Origin: Trachelipus rathkii | Lineage: Eukaryota; Arthropoda; Malacostraca; Isopoda; Trachelipodidae | DNA length: 15,000 nucleotides | Direction of reading: 5' to 3' | NCBI GenBank assembly: GCA_015478945.1 | Contig: JABUQX010028234.1 | Span: 1-15,000 of the forward strand | In this document: piece by piece, positions 1-7,415 of the stretch | Layout: the number at the start of each line of letters is the position of its first letter | How positions within the stretch are numbered: the stretch's first letter is position 1 | The notes under the pieces: generated by a model | The model's database searches: none | Seen by the model: the letters and a program-made list of their open reading frames with translations, nothing else | What the model was told of the DNA's origin: nothing | Made by a program: the position numbers and the translations under genes

Positions 1-890
1 GGAGAGATATATATTAATGATTTTAGAAACTAGAGAAAAACATGTTTTATTGCGATCCTGAAAACAATTTATATGAGGTTATTCGATGAGCGACTGTTGA
101 ACAGCAGGCACCTGCGGAGTCGAATAATAACGATAATCGTAAATGGAGTGTTAATAAAATGATTCGTAAAATGCTTGTGCAAGTTGTTTGCTTTTTTATT
201 AGGACGAATATTTGGCAGCGCAGCCGTTCGCTACAGGGAGCTATCAAAGCCTGATTGATTTTAGAAAATATATTTTTTTTAGAGCAATCTTTTTATTTTA
301 TTTATATACTATATATTATATATATAATATATAATATAATGACATAGATAGATTTATATATACGTAAGACTATCATTATGTAATATACATATGATAAGTA
401 GTGAAGACAAGTCGCGGATATCGAAGGGTCGGCTCAGAATAGGTAGATAGCGCTAGGTAGTAGCGTAACTTCTTATATATATTAATATATATATATACTA
501 ATATGAGATGAGTTATAAGAATAATTTAAGTATAGTAGGTAGACGTGTAATAGTAGACGTCTTCTAATATAATAGTTACTCACCGAATTAAAATAGGTAT
601 AGAGACCTGTAATGCTTAATCCAATGCGTTGAGGTATATTCAAGAGTAACGGATGAAATAAGGCTAGCTGATAAAGGTACTGTAAGAAGCTATGAAGTAT
701 AATATATATATCCATATGACTGATCTACTGAGTCGATATTGGAGCTGCATGCAGCGTTCGTGATCGAGAATTAGGCGTATTGACTTGAGTAGGACTAATT
801 ATATTATTGTATAATATATCGTGGTGCTATATTATAATATAATAGTCACTATCTGCATTATAAGTATATATGGATAGTACTAACTCAGGT
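1..890. other. AT-rich stretch, no gene recognised
   Basis: I see no gene here. The first 250 bases are moderately AT-rich and contain a 66-codon minus-strand open frame (47-247) that I do not recognise. A short TA-rich patch lies near 296-350, with further TA patches near 475-500 and 785-845. The section 350-780 is AT-rich but not simple repeat; its 77-codon minus-strand frame (482-715) is rich in Tyr, Leu and Ile, as expected from AT-rich DNA read by chance. A 12-bp perfect palindrome, gctgcatgcagc, sits at 744-755. No splice-bounded exon, tRNA or rRNA was apparent by eye. Confidence 0.6.
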
Positions 891-924
891 AGGTGCGGTA
901 TACTGAAATAAGTAGCAATGGATT

Positions 925-1039
925 TACATCAAGGGTCAGGCCTCTAGCAAGGCCCAATCCATATCCAAAAACTACAATAGCTACAGGGAAAAGGAATACA
1001 TTGCTGGAATCCTTGCAAAATTTTAGGCGGAAACTGTAG

Positions 1040-1077
<38 letters not shown>

Positions 1078-1195
1078 TCCTAATCGTCGAAAACTAGCAA
1101 AGCTACAGCAAATGAAAATACAGTTTTGGAAATCCTGTGTAAAATTTGTTAGTAAAAAATGTAAAAAAAATAATAAAATAAAAAATAAAATAACA
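925..1195 (+). repeat. Dimeric arm, left arm of copy 1
   Basis: Two related monomers lie in tandem. The first (about 960-1039) runs aaactacaatagctacagg, then ggaatacattgctggaatcc, and ends in a 33-base poly-A run (1040-1072). The second (about 1088-1195) runs aaactagcaaagctacagc, then aaatcctgtgtaaaatttg, and ends in another A-rich tract. Two similar halves with an A-rich linker and an A-rich tail recall the dimer plan of Alu-like SINEs. I found no pol III A or B box, so SINE origin is only an analogy. Confidence 0.6.
1040..1072 (+). repeat. 33-base poly-A linker
   Basis: An uninterrupted A homopolymer separates the two monomers of the left arm of copy 1. Its inverted partner in the right arm is the T-run at 1785-1811. 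Read on the minus strand it encodes a run of Phe codons, which explains the Phe-rich open frame there. Confidence 0.95.
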
Positions 1196-1283
1196 TAAAA
1201 TATGGCTATTTTTTTTGGGGTGGGTGCAAGGGACATAGTATATATATATATATTCTGTAAAGGTATTACAAACGCGCAATTTT

Positions 1284-1525
1284 AGGGGGCTATCAGGTAG
1301 CCGACAGACGGGATACCAGAGAGGGCGAGGACGGTTTTCCATACCCCGTAGGCCGAGAGGGGCGAGGAACCCCGCGACCCAGATACCAAAATGGAGCGGG
1401 AAGAGCGTTCGGAGAGCCTCCCGGAGGTGGGAATTAGCTCCTACCTAGAGAGGAGCCGGTTAGTTCCCCGAAGGCGATAGACCGAGATACCGCATCTTCC
1501 TGCGATCGTTGCTATCCTTGGGTAA
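1284..1525 (+). repeat. GC-rich core repeat, copy 1
   Basis: This is a GC-rich island in otherwise AT-rich DNA. It shares ordered blocks with 2530-2815 (reverse complement) and 4838-5060 (same strand): ttttccataccccgtagg (1335-1352), aaccccgcgacccagatacc (1368-1387), then cctcccggaggtggg and a ctatccttgggta-type end. The copies differ by many substitutions and small indels, so they are old. I do not recognise the family. No conserved open frame spans it. Confidence 0.75.
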
Positions 1526-1675
1526 TTCGTTTAAGTTAAAAAAAAAAAGCAAAATTTTAATAGAACGTTCTATTATTTATTACAACGAGTAACAATAATA
1601 CAGGTCTAAAGTAAGGCCTTGACTAATCATATTACTATAATATTATTAACAATAATTTCTTATTTTTATTTTAAT

Positions 1676-1963
1676 TTTTTTTACATTTTCCTATTTAAAC
1701 ATTTTACTAGAATTCTAAGAATGTATTTCGCTTCCGGCTGTAAGCTATTGTAGTTTTTTGTGGATAGTAGTTTTTGTTTTTTTCTTTTTTTTTTTTTTTT
1801 TTTTTTTTTTTCTTTTTTTGTTACATTTTCTGCACTCAAGAATTGGAGACAGCATTCACCAATTATTCCTTTTCCCGGTAGCTGTTGTAGTTTTTTGAGA
1901 TATGGATTGTGGCTCTTCGCAGAGGCTGACACATCATATATATATATAGTAGCTATATCAGTA
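1676..1963 (-). repeat. Dimeric arm, right arm of copy 1
   Basis: This is the inverted partner of 899-1195. The minus strand reads atccatatctcaaaaaacta, then aactacaacagctaccgg, a poly-A run (T-run 1785-1811 on plus), then actacaatagcttacagccg and gaaatacattcttagaattc, ending atgtaaaaaaaatt. Monomer order and linker position mirror the left arm. Open frames on either strand (1681-1932 and 1760-1966) are by-products of the homopolymer. Confidence 0.65.
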
Positions 1964-2052
1964 TAATATAGTATAGTATAATATATATATATATATTAAT
2001 AGTGATATATAAATATAATATGATATAAGCTAATATATATATATATATAAAT
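1964..2052. repeat. TA-rich microsatellite
   Basis: An impure (TA)n tract with tataat and gtatag variants separates foldback copies 1 and 2. Confidence 0.9.
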
Positions 2053-2121
2053 CGCGTAATACTAGTTAATAATAGTCGCTATACTATAGATTATGCAAGT
2101 TGAATATTAGGCACGTTTAGG

Positions 2122-2144
2122 GAGCGTCTGTTTATAAGACGCTC
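2122..2144. other. Perfect 8-bp hairpin in outer arm
   Basis: gagcgtct (2122-2129) and agacgctc (2137-2144) pair perfectly across a 7-base loop, near the outer end of the left arm of foldback copy 2. Its role is unknown; a binding site or an incidental palindrome are both possible. Confidence 0.7.
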
Positions 2145-2169
2145 ATATGCTATCCGATGTTAAAACTAA

Positions 2170-2400
2170 TTAAACTGCTTAACAGTAAAAACGGAATACA
2201 TTGCTGAAATCCTGGTCCAAAGTTTGCCCTGAAACTGAAAAAAAAAAAATAAAAAAAATAAAAAAAAAAAAAAAAAATTAATATACTCAAAGAACTACAA
2301 TAACTACAGCGAAATGGAATACATTTTCGTGGAATCTCTGGTAAAATTCAACATGAAGGCTAATTTTTTAAAGTTAAAGTTACAACAAAAAAAAAAAATA
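2170..2400 (+). repeat. Dimeric arm, left arm of copy 2
   Basis: The first monomer is about 2185-2237 and ends in an interrupted A-rich tract (2238-2277). The second is about 2285-2390: aactacaataactacagcg, ggaatacattttcgtggaatc, ggtaaaattcaac, with a further A-run at about 2384-2398. Monomer order and the A-rich linker are the same as in the left arm of copy 1. Confidence 0.65.
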
Positions 2401-2529
2401 TTGTTGTATTAAGTTATAGTAATATGACTTAAAAGGCGCTATTCAGCTTAAGAAGACTCTTACTGTCATTGGTTATCTCGTTTAACATCAATGACTTTTA
2501 TTATAACTTTTGTTTTTTGCTTCTGTTCT

Positions 2530-2815
2530 ACTAAAAGAAAGACGCCCAGAAAGGGGTAAGATGTAGCCTTCGATCCCGCACGTCGATGCAGGAGTCGGGA
2601 TCTCTCGGCGTCTCTCCGGGAAGAAACTACGGGGTAGAGCAGGCTAATTTCCCCCTCTACCGGGTGAGGTCGACTCCGGCCACGCCCGGCGCGTCTATTG
2701 GTATTCTGGGCTGTCGAGGTCGGGGTTCTCTGCCCCCTCCTAACGGGGTATGGAAAAACGTCCCCCCGCCCCTATGTTCCCCGTCGGCTCGAGCCCTATA
2801 CATTGCCGTGTAATA
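2530..2815 (-). repeat. GC-rich core repeat, copy 2
   Basis: This is the reverse-complement copy of the core. On the minus strand it contains tttttccataccccgttagg (2739-2758), then aaccccgacctcgacagccc and agaataccaatagacgcgcc, ending in ctttctgggcgtc. The 75-codon plus-strand frame (2586-2813) lies entirely in this repeat. A fragment of it (GVWKNVPPP) resembles the matching frame of core copy 3 (GGIENVPPC), but both frames are broken, so I treat this as nucleotide homology. Confidence 0.75.
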
Positions 2816-2934
2816 CCAAAAATTTAATAGAAAGTCTATATATTTTAACGAGAAACCAATAAAAGGTCTCTTAAAGTAGGCCTGTACTAATCCATATTAG
2901 TATAAATGAGTACAAGAAAGCTTTTTTTATTGAT

Positions 2935-3175
2935 ATAATTTTTTTTACATTTTCTATGTGAAAATTTTCCAGGATGTCCAAAAATGTATTCCTTGCTTCG
3001 CTGTAGGCTATGTGACGGTTTTGTGAGATATATAAATATTTTTTTTTTTTTTTTTTTTTTTTTCAGTTTTTCAGGGCAAACTTTGGCACCCAGGATTCGC
3101 AAGGCAATGTATTCGTTTTATCTGTAGCGTTAATAGTTTTTAAGATTACATATCGACGGCTATAACAGCGACTGG
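2935..3175 (-). repeat. Dimeric arm, right arm of copy 2
   Basis: On the minus strand it reads ataaaacgaatacattgcct, gggtgccaaagtttgccctg, a poly-A linker (T-run 3039-3063 on plus), then atatctcacaaaaccgtcac, cgaagcaaggaatacatttt and ggacatcctggaaaattttc, ending in atgtaaaaaaaatt. This mirrors 2170-2400. The 71-codon minus-strand frame at 2887-3102 is a by-product, as its Lys run shows. Confidence 0.65.
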
Positions 3176-3177
3176 CC

Positions 3178-3312
3178 ATATATTGTAATACTATATATAT
3201 ATTACGTATACTATATATGATATATAAATATATACTAAGTATATATATATATAACTTATATTATAATGTATATATATTATCATATATAGATATATATATT
3301 ATATATATAGGG
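3178..3312. repeat. TA-rich microsatellite
   Basis: An impure (TA)n tract lies between foldback copy 2 and the hAT-end cluster. The following 115 bases (3313-3426) are unique, with nothing recognisable. Confidence 0.9.
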
Positions 3313-3426
3313 CTTTAAAGATAAAATAAAATTCAAGTTAAATTAAGGCTTAGTCGCTGTTGGACATTCCCTACGCTAGTAATGTATCATTGGCAAAGAT
3401 GTACGGCCTGAATGAACAAGTTCTTC

Positions 3427-3435
3427 ATCTAAGGG
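3427..3435 (+). other. Spacer 1 'atctaaggg', possible target-site duplication
   Basis: This 9-mer directly precedes a cag-type hAT terminus. The same word recurs at 3809-3817, and a close variant (atctaggc) at 4063-4070, each just before another hAT-like left end. hAT elements make 8-bp duplications, so these may be target-site copies. They could instead be part of a repeated unit. Confidence 0.6.
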
Positions 3436-3808
3436 CAGCGGTTTCTCAACGCGTGGTACGCCGTCCCCTGAGGTCAACTCGGCGATCCGTTGGGGGTACG
3501 TGGGAAATAATATTGGTTATGATAGGAAAAACTAAAAATAGGAAGGAACTTGCCCCGCTCACCATGTTAGAACCTCCTATTATAACAAGTTGAAATAAAT
3601 AGTAAAATGTAAAATCAAAATAAAAAGCCTATGAAATGTTCATTAAGTTGAGTCTTTTGAGTTATTTCTTAACCGCTAGTGAAAGGTTACTTACTTAACA
3701 AAACAAACTTGTTTTTTTGCGTGATGGGATTGTATGAGAAAAGGGGGTACTAATGCGTGAAAAGCCTAATCAAGGGGTACGAGAGAGGAAAAAGTTTGGG
3801 AAGCCGTG
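3436..3808 (+). mobile_element. hAT-like non-autonomous element A
   Basis: The left end, cagcggtttctcaacgcgtgg, resembles the common hAT terminus cagtggttctcaa. The right end, agtttgggaagccgtg, read on the minus strand is cacggcttcccaaact, the matching inverted terminus. The length of about 373 bp with no transposase frame makes it MITE-like. The interior contains ggggtacg and gtacccc-type subterminal blocks. The 77-codon frame 3360-3593 crosses the left boundary and is not a gene. The terminus class is read from the sequence; the superfamily rests on known hAT end consensus and was not tested by search. Confidence 0.6.
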
Positions 3809-3817
3809 ATCTAAGGG
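3809..3817 (+). other. Spacer 2 'atctaaggg'
   Basis: An exact repeat of 3427-3435, located between the right end of hAT-like element A and the left end of element B. Confidence 0.65.
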
Positions 3818-3818
3818 C

Positions 3819-4062
3819 CAACGATCTCCGAACTTTTTTGATCGCCGGTGTACCCCTAAACGAAAATACTTATGAAGTTTGTCCATATTTTGAATATGAA
3901 TATATTGAATATCAATATATATAAATATTATAATAAAAATAATGAGAGAACCTCGCACCCACGTGATGCACTCGCAAGTGATCGTGAGGCTAACTTCTTC
4001 GGCCGTACCCACGAAGTATCACTTTCGTACCGCCCGGTACGCTACCCCAGTTTGAACCACTG
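3819..4062 (+). mobile_element. hAT-like non-autonomous element B
   Basis: The left end, caacgatctccgaactttttt followed by gccggtgtacccctaaac, fits a decayed hAT terminus of the cagtgattctcaaacttttt type with its subterminal gtacccct block. The right end, taccccagtttgaaccactg, is the inverted terminus (cagtggttcaaactgggg on the minus strand). It is about 244 bp and cannot encode a transposase. The centre (3885-3935) is AT-rich. The overlapping open frames at 3770-4012 (minus) and 3872-4063 (plus) are not genes. TIR conservation is partial, so the element is old. Confidence 0.6.
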
Positions 4063-4070
4063 ATCTAGGC
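4063..4070 (+). other. Spacer 3 'atctaggc'
   Basis: A variant of the atctaaggg spacer, placed between the right end of element B and the left end of element C. Confidence 0.55.
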
Positions 4071-4300
4071 CATTGTTTCTCAACGGGTGGGGCAGCGAGC
4101 GGGTATTACTCGGGGGTCGGCGGTGGTCACAAAAAAAAAGTATTAAATGCAAGCGAAAAATCACACTTTTAGTTAAAATGAAGTTTAATAATCAAATATA
4201 TCAAATGTTATTAGTTTATAGAAGAAGTTAAATAACTAATAAAATAAAATATTATATACTAAATGCATCCAAAAGCATCTTTTACTTAAGGAATTGGTAT
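4071..4300 (+). mobile_element. hAT-like element C, 3' end missing
   Basis: The left end, cattgtttctcaacgggtgg, is close to that of element A and is followed by a GC-rich subterminal part (cgggggtcggcggtgg, 4109-4124), a short A-run and AT-rich sequence. I find no inverted right terminus before the TA-rich DNA that begins near 4300, so the element appears truncated or its end is eroded. Confidence 0.5.
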
Positions 4301-4500
4301 CTATATTATATAATATTGTAGTAGAAGTAGTGATACTATCGTTAGTTACATATACTATCATATTATATACGTATATATATAGCGTATATATATAAAGTAT
4401 CTATTATAGATAACGATATCATAAAATATCTATGAGATATAAATATGAATACTTATCAATAGGTATAATACAATATCGCTAGCGTATATTGAGTAGCTAC
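4300..4500. repeat. TA/GATA-rich low-complexity tract
   Basis: Mixed tata, gata and agta words with several short (TA)n runs. No gene. The next 100 bases (4500-4604) are unique and unassigned. Confidence 0.75.
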
Positions 4501-4604
4501 TGTATATAGTGCTCGTAATATAGTTCATGATCGATCAAGTTACAATAGTGTGAAAACTCAGTAAAAGTACCAGCAATGAATATGCTCTGAAAACATAGAT
4601 ATAC

Positions 4605-5300
4605 TTAGGCCATGACTAAAGAAGTTACGCCGCATGATATCTCGAAAACTCAGCTCCAACGACATGGTACAGAAAACTGATTAAATATATCGGGAATCAG
4701 CGTAAATGAAATTTGGTCATGAAATGAAAAAAGAAAATTATTTTTTTCAAAATTTTTTTTTTATTTTCTCCAAAACTTAACGATGAGGTAGAAGACACAC
4801 CTTAGAAAAACATATATGGATATACACGTATAAATATTTAGGGGCATCTGAGCCGACGGTGGACAAGGGGGGACGTTTTCGATACCACCGTAGGGGAGGG
4901 GCGGAGGTACCCCCGCGACACCCAAATACCAAGAGCGGGGCGGTATCCGGGAGACCGTCCCCAGGAGGGCGCAAATAGTTCCAACCCCGTCGTCCCCAGG
5001 AGGCCGAGAGACCCGACTCTTTGTATCTTTGCGGATTACCCTGGGGTATTCTTTGTTAAAAAAAATTATATTTTTTTTTCTATCATATTTGTATAGCGCT
5101 GAATTCAAATCATGTTATTAGTTTCTTTACCTAGTCTGTGTTTTGAGATATAGAAAAAAATTAAAAGAAGAAATTTTTTTTTTCATGTTTCCATACAAAT
5201 TTCATACGAGCTGATTCCATATAGTGTTATACAGTTTATCCTTGTATCTATCTAGTTTTAAGAGATATCATGCGGTAACTTCTTTAATGTTCACCATTAT
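4605..5300 (+). mobile_element. Foldback element, copy 3 (same core, different arms)
   Basis: The left arm (4605-4760) and right arm (5150-5300) are inverted repeats. Plus 4613-4642 contains taaagaagttacgccgcatg and atgatatctcgaaaac; the reverse complement of 5260-5290 contains ttaaagaagttaccgcatg and atgatatctcttaaaac. Farther in, ggaatcagcgtaaatgaaat (4692-4711) pairs with the reverse complement of 5195-5218 (ggaatcagctcgtatgaaat), and both arms continue into atgaaaaaa. Between them lies core copy 3. The arm sequence differs from copies 1 and 2, but the layout is alike: an atatctc-aaaa box, a ggaat box, then an A-rich inner end. This suggests diverged versions of one arm type or a core captured by related elements. 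No coding frame is convincing. Confidence 0.7.
4838..5060 (+). repeat. GC-rich core repeat, copy 3
   Basis: Same strand as copy 1. Shared blocks are acgttttcgataccaccgta (4873-4892), acccccgcgacacccaaata (4909-4928), ccgtccccaggagggcgc, ccccaggaggccgagagacc and the terminal attaccctggggtattc. The 115-codon minus-strand frame (4761-5108) and its nested frame run across the core into the arms. They do not stay open in the other two copies, so they are unlikely to be genes. Confidence 0.75.
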
Positions 5301-5317
5301 ATATATATACTTAGCTG

Positions 5318-5418
5318 GATGGGCCGATAGTGAATTATCCGATAGCCCGATACCGGATATCCGCCTCGGAGTTAAAAGCGGGATACCGGATATCCGGTCC
5401 GGATATCCGCACGTCCTT
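5318..5418. repeat. ggatatcc palindrome cluster 1
   Basis: Repeated self-complementary words: gataccggatatccg at 5350-5364 and again at 5383-5397, then tccggatatccg at 5398-5409, with neighbouring ccgatag words. The left border ggatgggccgatag resembles the edge of the second cluster at 9249-9367. Short palindromes crowded near the ends are typical of subterminal transposase-binding repeats in some hAT MITEs; that reading is inference. Confidence 0.6.
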
Positions 5419-5430
5419 ATATATATATCC

Positions 5431-5715
5431 GTATACTGGTAAAGGGGTATCAACAGCACAGGACCACATATTTTCTGAAAACAATTATAAGTCCAAATCA
5501 ATATATCCGATATACTACTAATATAGCTCTCACAATTTATCATTATCCTGTATATTAATTCATACTATTATTACTTATATTATATTATTATAGTATTAAT
5601 TATTATTATATATATTATATATTATAATGTAATATTATATATACATATCCGATATATTGATTTGGAGCTCAGAAAATATTGGAGTCCCTGTGGCTATACC
5701 TTTACCCCAGTATAT
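5431..5715. mobile_element. Small foldback element with 75-85-bp arms
   Basis: The left arm (5431-5514) reads actggtaaaggggtat, then agcacaggaccacatatttt and caaatcaatatatccgatat. The reverse complement of 5642-5715 reads actggggtaaaggtat, then agccacagggactccaatat and caaatcaatatatcggatat. The arms are clearly related and inverted, and enclose a 127-base AT-rich centre (5515-5641). There is no coding capacity. Outward of both arms the DNA turns into TA repeats. The frames at 5224-5543 on both strands are chance readings through this and the preceding cluster. Confidence 0.75.
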
Positions 5716-5809
5716 ATACATATAATATATATATATTAATATATATATATATATATAATATATAATATATACAATATATAGTAATATTATATATATTATA
5801 TTATATATT

Positions 5810-5840
<31 letters not shown>

Positions 5841-5912
5841 AATATATATTATATATATATAATATACTATATATATATAGTTATTATATTTCTATATATT
5901 TATTATATATAC
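5712..5912. repeat. Long TA-rich microsatellite
   Basis: About 200 bases of (TA)n with tataat and tatag interruptions, ending sharply at the start of a balanced-composition island. Confidence 0.95.
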
Positions 5913-6422
5913 AGGTGTCTCGCACGAGTTATGTTACAGCGGTGTATCCCCGTACGGGATGTTTAAGTATGAAAAATGTGTGGAATCTAATTTCGATTAT
6001 TTAATTCATTAAGGAGATGGGATATGTTACCTTGGTGTCTGCGCACGCGCAACTATCGTAAAACCTGGGCACAACCATGGCGAAATGTCCGAATGGATGA
6101 TATATTTTAGGCTTCTGTCAAATGCAGACATAAATAAATGAGGTGGGACTCTTCCTCTCGCATATTTTGGATACGGTTCTTCGTTTCCACGCGATGTACC
6201 TATAACACTCAATGGTTAACCGATCTCAACAATAGCTTTTCAAACGTGACATGGTGAAAAGGTGAGAATAACAATGGTATTCAGACAGCTATAATATCTG
6301 ATACGTGTCATGTAATATTAACGTTGTATAACAAGTATGACATGAACGACAATAATATTTCTAACACCAGTAAGAATCTAATGCAGGATCATTCACCAGC
6401 AAAAACAGCAAGAAAGGAAGAA

Positions 6423-6446
6423 GAACACGTCAGGAATGACGTGTTC
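6423..6446. other. 10-bp perfect hairpin
   Basis: gaacacgtca and tgacgtgttc pair perfectly around the loop ggaa. The arms contain acgtca/tgacgt, which resembles half of a CRE-type site. No terminator-like T-run or promoter context is seen. Confidence 0.75.
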
Positions 6447-7090
6447 AGAACTTGATACACTTATCAGTATTTACAAATCGTTGTTCGAAGAACCGCCTCG
6501 CTCATCTCACGCGAATACATCCTCAGCCCTCTGGCGGTCAGGTTTCATTGCATGCCAATAACAGTGACGCGGGTTGATTCCCCTACATTCGTTGGTTATT
6601 CGAGCGGCCGAAGATCATGCGCGAGTTTTACAGTCACATTAAATCCCAGCGCTAGCACGGTATTGTTGAGATACCCCCACCAGAAGTAGTCTCAGTGCGT
6701 AAGTCGGGTGAACGACAGGCAGGCCATGGAGAAATGGACCAGATCCTTCTGATTCCCTTCCCGGAAAGGTTCTGCGTCGAAGGTAGGTCGTCACATACGC
6801 TGCATTAGGTTGCTGGGCACCTCTCATGTTAGTCAATCATATCTCGTTGTGTTCTAATGTATGATCACCAGGAGGTCAACATGGAAGGTCTGCAGGATAA
6901 TGGAGGTACGCGTGCTTCCTGTCAAATTTCCCTCAAAATAACTAAGGCCCGAAATCCTCACTAATTGAGCTATCACCTACACCAACGTTGACCGAAGTAT
7001 GAGACCTGGTGAATGGCTATGAAATGTTTAGACGGGTTTGTTTGCGCCCAATGTCTGAAGTTCCATGTTATACATACCGGTATTGTAAAG

Positions 7091-7110
7091 CCGAGATCAT
7101 TCAATCTCGG
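7091..7110. other. 7-bp perfect hairpin
   Basis: ccgagat (7091-7097) and atctcgg (7104-7110) flank the six-base loop cattca. Function unknown. Confidence 0.65.
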
Positions 7111-7389
7111 TCCATAAGAGTATTTTCCAATAATTTCCGGTACAATCCTTAAAGGCATCCAATGAAACAGGCCAGGAATCCCCAGCGCGCACCTTAGTTT
7201 TATTCTCCACGATGCAACAGACCATGCCAATGTATTGCCTATATGGATACATGATTGTATTAGCAACAATCGTAATCTGTCGTTGTTCCTTCGATATTCC
7301 GACAGACACTAGCCTGCCGTATGAGCAGACCTTTCATTTTCATGGTGATAGATACGAAGATTAAGCGTTCTCAGTTCGACGTCGACTGG

Positions 7390-7415
7390 TACGGGAGCAC
7401 GACCCCCCTCCCGTA
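7390..7415. other. 8-bp perfect hairpin with C-rich loop
   Basis: tacgggag (7390-7397) and ctcccgta (7408-7415) flank the loop cacgaccccc. Function unknown. Confidence 0.65.

Larger units (their letters stand above)
899..1963 (+). mobile_element. Foldback element, copy 1 (long inverted arms around GC-rich core)
   Basis: The outer arms are inverted repeats. Plus-strand 899-1038 reads tactgaaata...caatccatatcc...aactacaatagctacagg...ggaatacatt. The reverse complement of 1816-1963 reads tactgatata...caatccatatct...aactacaacagctaccgg...ggaataattgg. Inner parts also pair: 1088-1195 with 1676-1760, both ending in atgtaaaaaaaat. The GC-rich core (1284-1525) lies in the middle. The outer ends abut AT-rich DNA on the left and a TA microsatellite on the right. 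No transposase frame is present, so the element is non-autonomous. The plan resembles a foldback element or MITE with very long terminal inverted repeats; the superfamily is unknown to me. The boundaries are good to about 10-20 bases, and I could not define a target-site duplication inside the TA-rich flanks. Confidence 0.75.
2100..3175 (-). mobile_element. Foldback element, copy 2 (core inverted relative to copy 1)
   Basis: The left arm (2100-2500) pairs with the right arm (2835-3175) as an inverted repeat. Plus 2195-2240 reads cggaatacattgctgaaatc and aaagtttgccctgaaactga. The reverse complement of 3063-3125 reads cgaatacattgccttgcgaatc and aaagtttgccctgaaaaactg. The inner arm sequence gttaaacgagataaccaatg (reverse complement of about 2466-2486) pairs with ttaacgagaaaccaataaaa near 2847. 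The arms match those of copy 1, for example aatttaatagaa...acgag...gtaggcctgtactaatc (about 2820-2895) against aattttaatagaac...acgag...gtaaggccttgactaatc (about 1553-1628). The core (2530-2815) is on the opposite strand. No coding capacity is seen. TA-rich DNA flanks both sides. Confidence 0.75.

Noticed and set aside
880..1236. 118-codon minus-strand open frame
   Set aside because: It is held open by the 33-base A-run (Phe codons on the minus strand) and lies inside a repeat arm; copy 2 of the same arm does not keep the frame.
2170..3150. tRNA-derived SINE
   Set aside because: The dimeric arms have poly-A linkers like SINEs, but I could not find A-box/B-box promoter words or a cloverleaf, so I kept a neutral repeat call.
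4761..5108. 115-codon minus-strand open frame with a Pro-rich middle
   Set aside because: It spans the GC-rich core and part of both flanks of a foldback element. The frame is broken in the other two core copies, so the apparent peptide similarity reflects DNA homology.
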